A stretch of DNA of 64,000 nt from contig NC_077229.1 of assembly GCF_027887165.1 (NCBI RefSeq), forward strand, positions 205,592,253 through 205,656,252, given 5' to 3'. This document shows, one piece after another, positions 48,716-59,947 of this stretch (its first letter is position 1; every line of letters starts with the position of its first letter). Under the pieces are notes generated by a model. That model saw nothing but the letters and a program-made list of their open reading frames with translations, was not told where the DNA came from and did no database searches. Made by a program: the position numbers and the translations under genes. Source of the stretch: Monodelphis domestica. Its lineage: Eukaryota; Chordata; Mammalia; Didelphimorphia; Didelphidae.

Positions 48716-51700
48716 ATTTGAAAAGAAAGGAAGTATGCTGATTTATTAACCAACACAATCACTTTAAAAGGGTAAATCCATTAAAAATATAACAAGATAG
48801 TTCCAGATTCTGAAAACATGTAGATGATATCCCAGAGCCCCATGCTTTTTTTTGTCTATCAATTCTTTTTTTCTAGTTTTTTCAGTATCAAATATAATTC
48901 CGTATTCTTATTATAAGAAGATAGGGTCATTGCCAAAAATGAGTGGTCATTCATAATTTCCAAGAAATACCAGTTGAGTTCATTGCAACTTTTCCAAATC
49001 TAATCACATTTGTCTGTTTTCCTTTTGGTATATTCCTTGCACAAACATCTTGAGAAGAAAAACAATTTATTTTTGGCATTTCTCCTTTTTGGCCTCTAAC
49101 ACTACTTTGAGGGACCCATCATTATCAGCAGATATTTCTTTAAGTTGAATGCACTTTCATTTATTGAATTTTTTTATGTTTTGACTGGCTAGACAAAAGG
49201 TGAAATAAGGTTCACCCCCTGGCTGGAATAGAAAGATTATAGAATTAGTTAAATCTCACCCCTTTTTGCCCCTTCCAGGGTACTTCTCATACTTTTATCT
49301 CCTTATCTCTATTGCTCTCCTTCCTCTTATAGCTGGATATACTGGGCTTTTATAAAATCACTTTAGTATAACTGCCAATTATGAAGGAAGACATGAGCAG
49401 TGAATTCAAAAGATTGGAGCTATTCCTTCCCTTGAATTAAAGGTACTTCAGGCTTATGTTTGACATTCAAAAGGAATTAGATATTTTTTGCACAAGTAAT
49501 ATAACTATTTTTTTAAAAATTAAGTCTTAAAAGTAAACGTGATTTTGCAAATTTCTTTTACTTTTCTTTTTTTATTTAAAAAGGCAACCTTACTTAAAGC
49601 AGTATTTTGTCCTAAATTGCAAAGAATTGATAAATAAATGCTGAGAGAATTATATCCCAAATAACAGTGGCACTTAATCAACATGTAAATGTGGGTGAGT
49701 GAATCCTTGTTTTAATAAAGGAGGCGAAAATTTTAGATTGAATGAAAATTATGGATAGTGGCAATGAACTAGTAACCAAGTGTTCTCAGAATCTCATCCC
49801 ATCAAAACTCCCTAAAATTTTTGAGTAAAATTGAGGGTAAATGAAAGAAATTATGTGAGTAAAGACAAAAAATTTCCAAATATTTTGTACCTTTTTTATA
49901 GCAAAAGGAATCATGTCATTTTGATTTGTATTATGCATGCACAAGTGCCACATGTTGTACATCAAATTAAATTTTACTTAACCTTTTCAGAAAGTCAATA
50001 CTGAAGACTTGGATTGAAATTATAAACTTAAAAATTGTAAGCAATAGGAAGGATCTTAGATTAGCCCTACTTTCCTATTTTGCAGATGGTAATGATCTCA
50101 AATGTTACATTTCTCTTTGATGGTCTCTCTTTGTAGGGAATGCAGTATTTTTTTTTAATTGTCAAGATTGAATATTGATGCTGATTAAATTACTTGATTT
50201 GGTATCAACTTCCTTTTAGGGAATGATACTTAATTTTTATAATACTTCCATTGTAACTTATTAAATATGCCAATAAATTTTACACTAATTTAGTGAAAAC
50301 ACTGAAGTTGATTTATTGGCTGTAATTTTCATTTGCCCTAAAATTAAGGAACTCATTTTACTATTCATATAAATACACAAGTATGACTTTTACACCCTTT
50401 GATGATATTATGAGAGTTATTTTTGCTATTACTTAAAAGTTCCCTACCTGGAAATTTTTTAAAGTTTTAGTTATATGTAATTATGTATACCACACATAGT
50501 TTTGTTCATGGCCCTGGTTTAGAAGAGTATGCTCTTTTAGAGCCTTTTGGCTATTTTGTTTTAGGGTAAAACGAATACTGTAGGAAAGTCAATTTTGTTA
50601 AATCATATATGTTTTTTTAAGCACTTTTACATGTTAACCCAGTATACTCTTGATGTCAAAATGACTACATCCTTTTAAGGAAATATGTACATAAGTAATA
50701 TGTGACACCTAAACACAGAGATACTACTTGTAATGAACAGTCATCTAAAAACCCTTTTCTTATGTCTTTAATTGCATTATTTTATGTTTTTATTTTCCCA
50801 ATTATTACTCTATATTGGTAATTTCTTTCTAATCAGTTATAACTTGAATTCAGTTATGCAAATGTTAGTTTGAAAATATTACTGATAAATAGGAATGTTT
50901 TTATTTTGTGTGTAAGTGAAATTGTTAGTAGTCTGTTGTCATGTATTTTGGAGATGAAATATTTTCAAGGTATCTTTGTAGAAATCAAATTATATTGATT
51001 TCCTTGAATTAAAAAAAAAAGATTACTTCCTAAATTGAAAGTTTTTTGAATGATTCTTTTAAAGATAGCATTTGTTTATCTTTGATAAAGTGCTATTCTA
51101 AGAAGTGATTGCTGGAAATAATTTTTAGAACTAGATTTTTTTTTGTACTAAATGAATTTACCATGCAGAATTAAAAATAACTTCCTTCACTGAGTTGCTA
51201 CATAAACATGCATGTAGTATTCAATATTTAAGTGTTTGGAATCCTCTAAATTTTTCATTTAGTAATATGGTTGAATCCAGATTATTGTAACAGTAATTGC
51301 TAGTCTTAGATTTTAATCATTCTAGAAAAAAATTAAACCTTATAGTTTCAGTTAATATCTATATCTTTAAATTTAACAGTGTGGAAGTGCTGACACCATG
51401 AGTAAAAAGTTCACTTTAAAAACTATATTAATCCTGAGACCACTAAAGAATCATTTAGCAAATTATAGTTCTGTTTTTAAAAGTGCTAAATGATGTCTTA
51501 GTGCCTTCTAAGATTTAGGATATATTTGCAAAGAAAATTTACTGGATTCAGGATCAAGAAGGGATTAATAGGATTTGCTCAAATTACTGTGTTTTAAGAT
51601 AGTGTGGTGAAGTATAATATCAAGAAATTGAACCAACTCTTTAAAGAATAAAATCCTTGACAACTTATACTATTCTTATACTCACCTATTTGATTTTGAG

Positions 51701-52220
51701 GTTGAGTTATCTCTGCTATCGTCCATTATTTAAAGCTTGTGATAATTGAGAACTATTTTCTTCGAGGGCTTTTTTTTTTCTCTTTCTATTGTGCTTTCCT
51801 CTACTAGGTTGATGTGTAAGGGGGAAGAATGTAGCCAAGAAAATCAAATGTAAATTCTTATTTTATTCTTATTGCCAATGAATCTAGTGTGGCAGCATTA
51901 GTTTTATATTGAACTCCTGGGGCAGACATTTTATGTAACCCTTAGAAATAAGTTTATCATCAGGGATTTATTTTTGTTATAAAGATTTTTAATGTACTGT
52001 GAAGCTTAAGGATAGGGACAATAAAAGCTAGGAAGTAATTTAATGCTGTAAAAACATACATCCTTGGAAATACCCTACATTATGTGAAAATGGTTTTCCC
52101 CTCCTGTTAAGAATATAACCTACACTATATGAGTGTATGTATACTGCATGTTTACATATACAGTTTCAGTTAATTTGAAGGATGGCATAAAATTTATGTT
52201 TATGATACATTAACTAAAGT

Positions 52221-52308
52221 TGTAAATATTGTATATTATTGATTTTTAATTTTATAAAAACAATTTTTTAATTTCCCTATTCATGTATAAACTTCATTAT
52301 TGTATATA
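52221..52308 (+). promoter_or_regulatory. Two Pumilio-type motifs near the 3' end of the mRNA
   Basis: TGTAAATA at 52221-52228 and TGTATATA at 52301-52308 both match the UGUANAUA element bound by PUM proteins. They lie 17-105 bases before the proximal AATAAA. Function is inferred from motif and place only. Confidence 0.45.
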
Positions 52309-52324
52309 GTATAATTTCTTGGAC

Positions 52325-52330
52325 AATAAA
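52325..52330 (+). terminator. TMEM170B: Proximal poly(A) signal AATAAA
   Basis: AATAAA followed within 30 bases by a T/G-rich stretch. Two Pumilio-type motifs lie just upstream. Confidence 0.55.
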
Positions 52331-52709
52331 AGTTTTGCAGTGAATTTTATGTATTTTAATTTCAGTAAACATCTTAGTATGGTCTTAGCTGTTCATTTTA
52401 AGTTCTTTGCACTCCCATTTTCTTCAAAGGGCAGCAATAAACATATGCAAATTATTTTGGTTATAGAAAGTTGGTCTGCAAAGACAGGTTACAAGTTACA
52501 CTTTATTGCTTTAAAGCAAAGATGCACAATTTGTATCACCCAATGTCTAATCATGAGACCATTTCTGGGATCCATATATGGTACTTGTCATTTGTAATAT
52601 ACAGGGTGAATTCTTTAATAACATGGACAAACAACTGTTATAAATACATCCAGCACTTAAATGTCATTACAGATTTATTGGATTAAAACTTTGTAATATA
52701 CAGTATTTT

Positions 52710-52750
52710 AATAAACTTTCGGTATTCAATTTCATGCACTTATAAATAAA
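52710..52750 (+). terminator. TMEM170B: Distal poly(A) signals AATAAA (two)
   Basis: AATAAA at 52710-52715 and again at 52745-52750. The second is followed by a T/G-rich element (TTTCGTGTTTTTATTTT), as expected downstream of a cleavage site near 52770. Confidence 0.6.
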
Positions 52751-52770
52751 CCTGTCTTTAAAAGCCTTAT

Positions 52771-53575
52771 TTCGTGTTTTTATTTTCATGCTGGTAATGT
52801 GAAGGAAGAGAGTAAAGCATTTCTTGGTAATAATGCCCTGGGGTCTCATTTTTCTGTCCCTGCCTGTTTTCTGGGTTTTCTAGACCAGGCTTACATATTA
52901 ACTAGGTTGATGATGCCAGAAGAGAGAGAGGGGTAGTTCAGACAAACATTGGCTTAAGTAAAATCTTTAGAGTAGGTCAGACTGATCTTTTTTGAAAGAG
53001 TTTAGTGAACATATGCTACACAACTAAAGACTTCTACAGCAATGGAGCCATTGTTTGCTAGTCCTGTGTTAAAACAAGCAAGAAGCAAGATGCCTATGGA
53101 TACCTGAAACAAACTGGGATTCAGATAAGGAATGTAAAATTACTTAAATGAGTTTGTCACGTAGGAAATTTTTGTATATTGGAATAACTATATTAGTATG
53201 CTAATATAATTTTTGGACACAGATTATTGTGTTGTATAAGATTATTGAAACAGACTTGGATTTTTAATATATTTTTATTTATGTACATCTTGGAAATACT
53301 ATTTTTCTATATGCGTGCATATGTTTTAAATATGTGCATGTATTTTTTAAACTAGTTAGTCAAACTGTAGACTATATTTTAGGAATTGATAATTAGAAAG
53401 GATTTTAGGAGTCACTCATATTTTGCAAGTAACTGAATAGCTCCAGAGGAATGGCTACTTAACCAAATAAAAGACCAAGCCAAAGACAAACCAAGACTAC
53501 AACCTGATTGGATTAGATCCAAGCTAATCCTTTCTTATCTCAGTCAGATTTAAAAAGCACCAAAATTGTGATTCA
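52771..53575. other. Downstream intergenic DNA, nothing recognised
   Basis: AT-rich sequence after the presumed mRNA end. No gene or nameable repeat. Confidence 0.4.
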
Positions 53576-53581
53576 CTATGG

Positions 53582-53907
53582 CAATGATGGCAAACCTTTT
53601 AGAGGCGGGAATTTGGGGCCCTGCTTCCATTATCCCCCAAGTGCCTTGCCCAGCCCCCCCAGAGAGCATGCGATGCCCCCCCCCCCCATTGAGTGTTGGG
53701 TGTGCCCCTACCTCCACCCTTACCCCACACAGGGTAAGTAGGAAGCACTCCCATTGGGCTATTGGGCAGAGGGATGGATGATGTAGAGAGAGGGAGGGGA
53801 GCAGCTCTGCCCAAGTCTGGGGGTAGGGGTGGGGGAGCAGCTGCATGTTCACAGAGAGTGCTCTGTGTGCCACCTTTGGCACCTATGCCATAGGTTCACC
53901 CTCATTG
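53582..53907. mobile_element. hAT-like nonautonomous DNA transposon (MITE)
   Basis: Left end CAATGATGGCAAACC and right end GGTTCACCCTCATTG form an imperfect 15-base terminal inverted repeat (13 of 15). The centre is GC-rich with a C run (53685-53693) and no transposase. Imperfect CACTATGG / GAGTATGG flanks may be the 8-base target duplication of hAT elements. Confidence 0.6.
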
Positions 53908-54083
53908 AGTATGGATTCACTGTCAAAGTAGTTGAAGCCTTTATTAAATAATTTTGGATTAACTCAAAATTGAAGGTAATTAAAATTGATAAAGTAATTG
54001 AAAGTAAGCATGGAATGTTGTCATCAATAGGATTGAAGCAGGTTTTAAGTTTCCCTGGGAGTCTTGCTTCTTTGTTCCTCATT

Positions 54084-54108
54084 AAAAAAACAAAACAAAA
54101 CAAAACAG
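54084..54108 (+). repeat. (AAAAC)n tract
   Basis: Four AAAAC-type units after a short A run. Confidence 0.85.
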
Positions 54109-54339
54109 TATATCAGTCAGCACACGGAATTCACTGTGCACTGCAAAAATAGAATCGGGATTTGACCGTAGGGCCTCTGGTACCCACTTTTCTTTCCATC
54201 GTACCATGTTGCCTATAAGGAGAAAAGAAGCTGACTGTTACAGATGTCTACATATTTTCCAGGATGTTTTTTAATTCTAGAAACTGACAGAGTACTAGTA
54301 CATAATTTGAGTAGGACTACTCAAATTAAGGGATCCAGA

Positions 54340-54515
54340 GTTCTAAAGTATATGTTTCATAGAATCTTATAATTGTTTGGGACTGAAGGCTATTTTGTCC
54401 AACCCATACCTGACCAAGAATCCCTTAGTGGCCAACAAGCCTTTAATGTAAGACTTTTAAGGAAGAAGAATTGACTGCTTCCTAAGACAACCATTCCACT
54501 TTTGGAGTCCTGCGA
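54340..54515 (-). repeat. Old therian repeat, family uncertain
   Basis: 'TTTGTCCAACCCATACCTGA', 'CAAGAATCCCTTAGTGG' and 'CAACCATTCCACTTTTGGAG' recall a widespread old mammalian interspersed repeat. I cannot name it safely. Confidence 0.35.
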
Positions 54516-54519
54516 CCAC

Positions 54520-54785
54520 ATTTGTTGTGATTCAATCATTCAGTCATGACTTAACCTATCAGCATATTGTCAATGGGGTTTTCTTGGCAAAAATATTGGA
54601 GTGGCTTGCTATTTTCTTCTTGGGTTCATTGTTTTTTTTTTTTTACAGATAAGGAAATAGGGCAAATGGGGTTAAATGACTTATCCAGGGTCACACAGCT
54701 AGTAAGTGTGAGGGCAAATTTAAGCTCAGGTCTCCTGACTCCAGGCCCAGTGCTCTATCCACTGGGCAACCTAATTATCTCTGTA
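54520..54785 (-). repeat. MAR1-type marsupial SINE
   Basis: 'GGGGTTTTCTTGGCAAAAAT', 'GATAAGGAAATAGGGCAAAT', 'CCAGGGTCACACAGCTAGTA' and 'GTGCTCTATCCACTGGGC'. Confidence 0.9.
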
Positions 54786-54789
54786 ACCA

Positions 54790-55295
54790 AACAGTGAACC
54801 TAAATTTGCCTCCTCTAGAACTTTCCCTCACTGTTTCTCATTTAATTTTTTTGAAATGGTGTGTTAAATGTCTGATAGTTGGGAGTAGATGGGAAAGCTT
54901 TGGAGTCAACATGAGGTGCATTAAATACTCGGCCCTGTGGTGTACTCTTAAGTAGCATATATAGTATACTCTTAATATCTTCTATCAGTAGAATCTATTG
55001 GTATCTAAGCCACCAAAAGTTACTTGATCTGTTAAAGAAACTAGAACTAAAGAAACTAACTAGTAAGTTGATGACATGTTGAGATTTGCATTCAGATTTT
55101 GTTTTTCCTCTTAAGAGCAGATTTGATCATGCAGAAATTTGGGATAATTCCTTGTGGCTAAAGAAAATATTTTGTTTCCCCACACTGACAAATCTTGAAG
55201 GAAAGTGTTGAATAAACTATATTCCCTCAGAATTGTTCCAAAATCAATGTATGATTAAAGGATGTGAAGTACATTCAAAGTAAGAAATGTAAACT
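54790..55295. other. Intergenic DNA, nothing recognised
   Basis: AT-rich, no family named. Confidence 0.4.
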
Positions 55296-55299
55296 ATCA

Positions 55300-55840
55300 A
55301 CTATATAAAAAACCTATAAAAAGGCAACCATCATATAAAAAATCATGTTTAAACAACCCTAAAATATTAACCGGTATCTATAAAATTGGAAAAAATGATG
55401 TTAGAATAGGAGAAAATAGCTGTACTGAACCAATCATACATTTTACTCCAGTAATATACTGGATATATATTCTATGGAATATACAACTGGATATATAGTC
55501 CATGGAGGATGGAGACAGAAAGATTAGTTTCTAAAATTGTTTCTAAATTGTTCATTTTCATGAATATAGTAATTCCACTGCTGGGTTTATATCCCAAAGG
55601 AGGTTAATGCCCAAAAGAGCACATATACCAAAATATTTATAACAGAACAATTTGTAGGCAGCAAAAGGAATCATCTGCCCAAAGAGTGAACAAACTGTGG
55701 TATAGGGATATGATGAAGAATGGAGGAATTCAGTGAGTTATGGGGAAGCCTTGTATGACTTGATCCAAAACAAAGGAAGAACTAGAATGTCATACGCAGT
55801 AACGACAAAAAGATAAAGATGTTAATACATATTAATTAAT
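55300..55840 (+). mobile_element. Old L1 ORF2 3' part
   Basis: 'TGCTGGGTTTATATCCCAAA', 'GTGAACAAACTGTGGTATAG' and 'ATGAAGAATGGAGGAATTC' match the sense ORF2 C-terminal text. Decayed. Confidence 0.7.
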
Positions 55841-56430
55841 TAATGCATATTGATTCCAGAAGACTAAAGTTAAAAGTGAACTTACTTTATGTTCTTCAGA
55901 AATGTAAATTATAAGAGTAAAAAGTTGTATGTGTTGTTCAGTTACATATATTACATGGTTTTGCTTATAAGAAGAAACTCTGGAAGAGTGATTTATGGAA
56001 AGTAAATGATAGGTCAAAGCAAAAGCATAATTTCATGATCAATTAAAAACAATAAAACAATCGTTCTTTTAACTTTCCTTCTCTCAAATCTTATTCAGCC
56101 AGAGATTTTTAGTTTTCCTTACCTTTCACTGAATTTTTGGGCAAATGATAAACCTTTCTCAAAAAATTAGCAACTGTTTGGCCCCTAATGATTTAAAAGT
56201 TCCATTTAAAAGCATGGTGTTAATTACTTAGAAGAGCAATTTTCCAATTCTCTGAATGAGTGACATTGAACTCATTACTCACCTAAGGTTAGATGGTAAC
56301 TAATGTATTAATTTTTAAGCCTTTATAACCCTTTATAGGCCAGACTAACATCAGGTGATGAGATGCTTTATCATGTGGCATCAGAAAGACAAAGCAGATT
56401 AAAAAGATCTCAAAGCTTCAAGGCCTTATC
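55841..56430. other. Intergenic DNA, nothing recognised
   Basis: AT-rich, no family named. Confidence 0.4.
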
Positions 56431-56434
56431 TCTT

Positions 56435-56565
56435 TTATCTTTTACTAATCCTTTCCTTCCATATTAGAATCAACTTGTCCTAAGGCAGAATAATAGTATG
56501 GACTAGGAAATGGGGTTAAGTGACTTGCCCAGGATCACATAGCTAAGAAGTCTCTGAGGTAAAAT
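56435..56565 (-). repeat. Marsupial SINE1/WSINE-type fragment
   Basis: 'CTAAGGCAGAATAATAGTAT', 'AAGTGACTTGCCCAGGATCA' and 'ATAGCTAAGAAGTCTCTGAGG'-like text. The head is missing. Confidence 0.7.
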
Positions 56566-56789
56566 TTGAATTTAAATAATGAAAAAAAAAGTCTCCTTTC
56601 ATCATCATCATTATCAAAAATGTGTTAGTGATTTGTGTGATAGTCACCAAACTGTTTAAAAATTTTGACTTATTCATCATACTTGGAATAAAAATCCCAA
56701 GGTTGTCCAAGATAGAAGGTCCACTTATACATCGAAATTTCCTCACATCAGTTCTTTCTGTAATAGAAAAAAAAAAAACTGGCAGCAAA

Positions 56790-57170
56790 GTGGGTACCTG
56801 CTATTTAGGAAATGACTAAACAAATTGTTACATATGAATGTTCTGGACTTTTGTGCTATAAGAAATGACATATAATGAATTCAGAGAAGCCTGAAAAAAT
56901 TTTCATGAACTGATGCAGGGAAAAGAACCAGTAGTCCAACATATATACTAATTACACTTATTTAAATAACATTAAATGTCATTGGAATTCCCCTTCCATT
57001 GAATGCTATGAACAATGAGTTATGAGACAGTTGTTACAGAAACATAGTTCCCTCTACTAAGTAGAGAGTTGGGGATCTACACGTATGTGGTGTGGTACAT
57101 AGAGGTAGTTACTGTGACTTAGTTTTGTTTAAAATTTTTTTCTTTGCTAGAAAAGGGGAAAGCTACAGAA
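56790..57170 (+). mobile_element. Old L1, ORF2 end and 3'UTR
   Basis: 'TTCATGAACTGATGCAGGGA' and the surrounding text match the last ORF2 codons. The 3'UTR runs into a polypurine minisatellite. Confidence 0.65.
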
Positions 57171-57238
57171 GGGGAAGGGAAGGAGAAAGGGAAGGGGAAG
57201 GAGAAAGGGAAGGGGAAGGAGAAAGGGAAGGGGAAGAG
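57171..57238 (+). repeat. Polypurine minisatellite, period 18
   Basis: Three to four units of AAGGGGAAGGAGAAAGGG, all purine on the + strand. Confidence 0.9.
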
Positions 57239-57294
57239 ATAGTTAAGGGAGTGTAAAAATAAAAGCAAAATACATTAATAAAACTTTAAAATGT

Positions 57295-57505
57295 ATTATC
57301 TATTGATTACAGAAATGGATATTAGAACAACTCTGAGGTGCTATTTCACACTTTCAAATTAGCTAATGTGATAGAAAAGGAAAATAACAAATGCTAGAGA
57401 GATGGAAAAGTAAGGGCACATACACTGTTGGTGGAATTGTGAACTGGTCCAACCATTCTATAGAATAATTTGGAACTATGCCTGAAGGATTTCAAATTGT
57501 GGATC
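57295..57505 (+). mobile_element. Old L1 ORF2 scrap, sense
   Basis: 'AACAACTCTGAGGTGCTATT' and 'GTTGGTGGAATTGTGAACTG' match the ORF2 Cys-motif region in sense. Confidence 0.75.
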
Positions 57506-57509
57506 TCTT

Positions 57510-57800
57510 TTGACTCAATAATACATTAGTGTCCCAATTTTGTGACATTCCCTCAACATTTATAATTTTCCTTTACTGTCATATTGGTCAATCTGATATG
57601 ATAGGTATGAGATGATACCTCAGAATTATTTTAATGTGCATTTCTCTAGTCAAGAGTGATTTAGAATATTTTTTCATATGATTATTGATAACTTTTATTT
57701 CTTCATTTGAGAATTGCTTGTTCATATACTCTTACCATTTGTCAATTGAGAAATGACATATTCTTATGAATTTGGCTAAGTTCTCTATCTAGAGCCTAAG
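57510..57800 (-). mobile_element. Old L1 ORF2 scrap, antisense
   Basis: 'ATTAGTGTCCCAATTTTGTG', 'TATGAGATGATACCTCAGAA' and 'TTTGAGAATTGCTTGTTCAT' follow the antisense order seen in the young L1 near 16925-17120. Confidence 0.75.
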
Positions 57801-57899
57801 TAATTGTTAAAGGATTAAACCAAAAAGTTTGAGAACCACTGATCTAAAATTATGGCATCTTTGGGTAAATTGGCCTTGGAAGATTTCAGAATAAGTATA

Positions 57900-58130
57900 C
57901 CTAGATTTATAGTCATGGAGATTATGAGATCAAATTCTATTTTAGACATTTGATAGCTATTTAATCCTGGGCAAGTAATTTAACTTCAGTTTCATTTTTT
58001 TCATCTGTAAAATTGAGTTAATAATAGCACTTCCCCCCCAACCCACCCCGAGTTGGTGAGAGAATCAAATAACATATGTAAAACTCTTTGCAGTCCTTCA
58101 AGAGCTATATGAATGCTAATTATATTGTTG
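57900..58130 (+). repeat. MIR-type SINE
   Basis: 'TTTAATCCTGGGCAAGTAAT', 'TTTTCATCTGTAAAATTGAG' and 'AAACTCTTTGCAGTCCTTCA'. Confidence 0.75.
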
Positions 58131-58179
58131 TTATATTTAATCTTTCTGTAGGATAATGGAAAATCATAAGTAATATAGT

Positions 58180-58450
58180 GTAAAACAGACTGCATCTGGA
58201 GTCAGAAGACCTGAATTTTAATTGCAGCTCTTCTCCTTTTTATTGATGTCCATTTGGATGTCACAACATCCCTGGACCTCAGTTTCCTTACCAATCAGCA
58301 AGGTGACACAAATGGTCAAGGCTAGTCTTGGACACTTATCTGCTGTGTGACCCTAGGCAAGTTACTTAACCTCTTTCTGCTGCTGTCTCCTTATCTGTAA
58401 AATGAGGATAACAGCACCTACCTCTCAGAGTTTTGAAAATTATAAGAAAT
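58180..58450 (+). repeat. MIR-type SINE, 5' part, split by an LTR
   Basis: 'CTGGAGTCAGAAGACCTGAA' head, 'TGTGTGACCCTAGGCAAGTT' core, 'CTTATCTGTAAAATGAGGAT' tail. The tail resumes at about 59175 ('GAATCAAATGAGATTATAAT'). Confidence 0.75.
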
Positions 58451-58459
58451 TCGATTTAG

Positions 58460-59170
58460 GGTTTGACTAAATATGAGAATCCTAAGGTAATATTATGGTT
58501 GCCAATTTAAAGATATTATAACTTAAGTCAAAAATGACTTTTAGTAGCTTTATTTACAAAGAGGTAGAAAGAGTGAAAATGGGAAGCGGTAGCTAAAGAG
58601 ATAGGTTTTTAACAAGCCTACTAATTCTTCTCTGGTGAAGTGAGGCTCAGCCCCACAGGGGCTTCCCCACATCTGGTAATGTCTTCAGCTAGAGTTATAC
58701 CAACACAGTCTCTTCCAAAGCCAAGGCAGGAATCTCCAGAACCAATCTCTCTAGAAGCCAGGAAAGGAAAGTCAGCTACTCACCCACTAAGACAAACTCC
58801 AAAGGAGAAGACCTAAGGTCAAGTCCCAAGGTGAAGTCCTCCAACACTGAAATCCAAAGGAGAACATCCAGGAGCAGTCCTCCAAGAAGCATTCCAAGAG
58901 CCAAGGTCCAAGGTCTAAGGTCGAAGTCAAAGTTCAGAACTTTTTATAATTCTTTTTCCATGTCACTTCTTGTCCCTTCCTCTACTTTATGAGACCAATT
59001 CCAGTCTTTTAATTTGCCTAGCACTGCCCAGGGCAGGGCAGTGGCCTCTGGAGTTGTCACCCACTTTAGCAAGTGACTTTTGAACAATCTTACTTAGTGT
59101 TAAATAGGGGTGCTTAAGTTTTTGATTGGTTAATTTAAAAGTTGATAGACAAAGAAAATTTGATTCACTC
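58460..59170 (-). mobile_element. Probable solo LTR (retrovirus-like fossil) inside a MIR
   Basis: On the - strand a TATAAAAAG box (complement near 58943-58951) is followed by an AATAAAG signal (complement near 58547-58553), the order found in LTRs. The block separates two halves of one MIR. Exact ends were not resolved. No internal genes are attached. Confidence 0.55.
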
Positions 59171-59174
59171 TTTA

Positions 59175-59265
59175 GAGAATCAAATGAGATTATAATTGTA
59201 AAGTATTTGGTCAAGTGCCTGGTACTAGTAAGCTTTATATAAATGTTAATTATTATTATTATTAT
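59175..59265 (+). repeat. MIR 3' part, continuation
   Basis: 'AAGTATTTGGTCAAGTGCCT', then GGTACTAGTAAGC and an (ATT)n end at 59250-59272. Confidence 0.65.
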
Positions 59266-59524
59266 TATTATTAAAATGGAGATAGTAATACATTTAAGAG
59301 AAACAAATGATACAACTTAAGTTCTCTGCAAATTTTAAAACATGATATATGAATATTTGCCCATACAATCTGTAAAAAATTAGGGGAATGACTTAATTAT
59401 TGATCTTCAAACTTTTTTTGATTGTATACCTCAATCATTAGAAATCATTTGAGCATGTACTCAATGTGCATATTTAAATTATTTAAATATGTGTATGTTT
59501 ACTTATTTATAAATGATATTTATA

Positions 59525-59587
59525 TCCTGCGTGGTGGATAGAAAGAGAACTTCAGAGTAAGGAAGGACTGAATTTTAATCTTTCTTA
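59525..59587 (+). repeat. Head of a SINE cut by the retrovirus-like element
   Basis: 'GTGGTGGATAGAAAGAGAAC' and 'AGTAAGGAAGGACTGAATTT' look like the tRNA-derived head of a MIR/marsupial SINE. It stops where the LTR begins; its other half should lie beyond the second LTR, outside the window. Confidence 0.5.
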
Positions 59588-59947
59588 TGTAAAAATGGAG
59601 ATTTGAATCCCAGACTTCAATCCCCAGAAGTCCTTGGCAGTTCCCAGAATTCCCTATAATATCACCTGAATTCCCACCTGGGCCAAGAACAAAAATTGTA
59701 TTTAAACTTACTGTATTGCCTACTTGATCTCTCTGCTTCCACTTCTAAGCACACACATCTCTCTACATGCAGGCAAGATGTGAGTGGCTATGAATGGGCT
59801 CTGTGCCCTAAGCACGTGCTTTCTTATTTTGTATTTTCTTTAATTCTTAATTCTAATAATCTTTAATAAACCTCTAAAAATATAATACTTTTAAAAGAGA
59901 AACTAATTTAATTTTAAGTTTGGCTAATCACGTTGGTTGTGACGAAA
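59588..59947 (+). repeat. 5' LTR of the fossil element
   Basis: About 360 bases. AATAAA at 59863-59868 is the poly(A) signal. The 3' limit (CA near 59947) is provisional. Confidence 0.7.

Larger units (their letters stand above)
45268..52770 (+). other. TMEM170B: Long 3'UTR of TMEM170B
   Basis: From the stop codon to the distal poly(A) signal the DNA is AT-rich and almost free of young repeats, unlike the intron and the flank. I see only old MIR pieces (about 47070-47230 and 48630-48715). AATAAA hexamers near 52325, 52710 and 52745 mark plausible ends. The extent is inferred; no transcript data were available. Confidence 0.7.

Noticed and set aside
52319-52597. 92-residue frame after the proximal poly(A) signal
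   Set aside because: No family resemblance; AT-rich 3'UTR chance frame.
53550-53882. 110-residue antisense frame in GC-rich intergenic DNA
   Set aside because: It lies almost wholly inside the hAT-like MITE.
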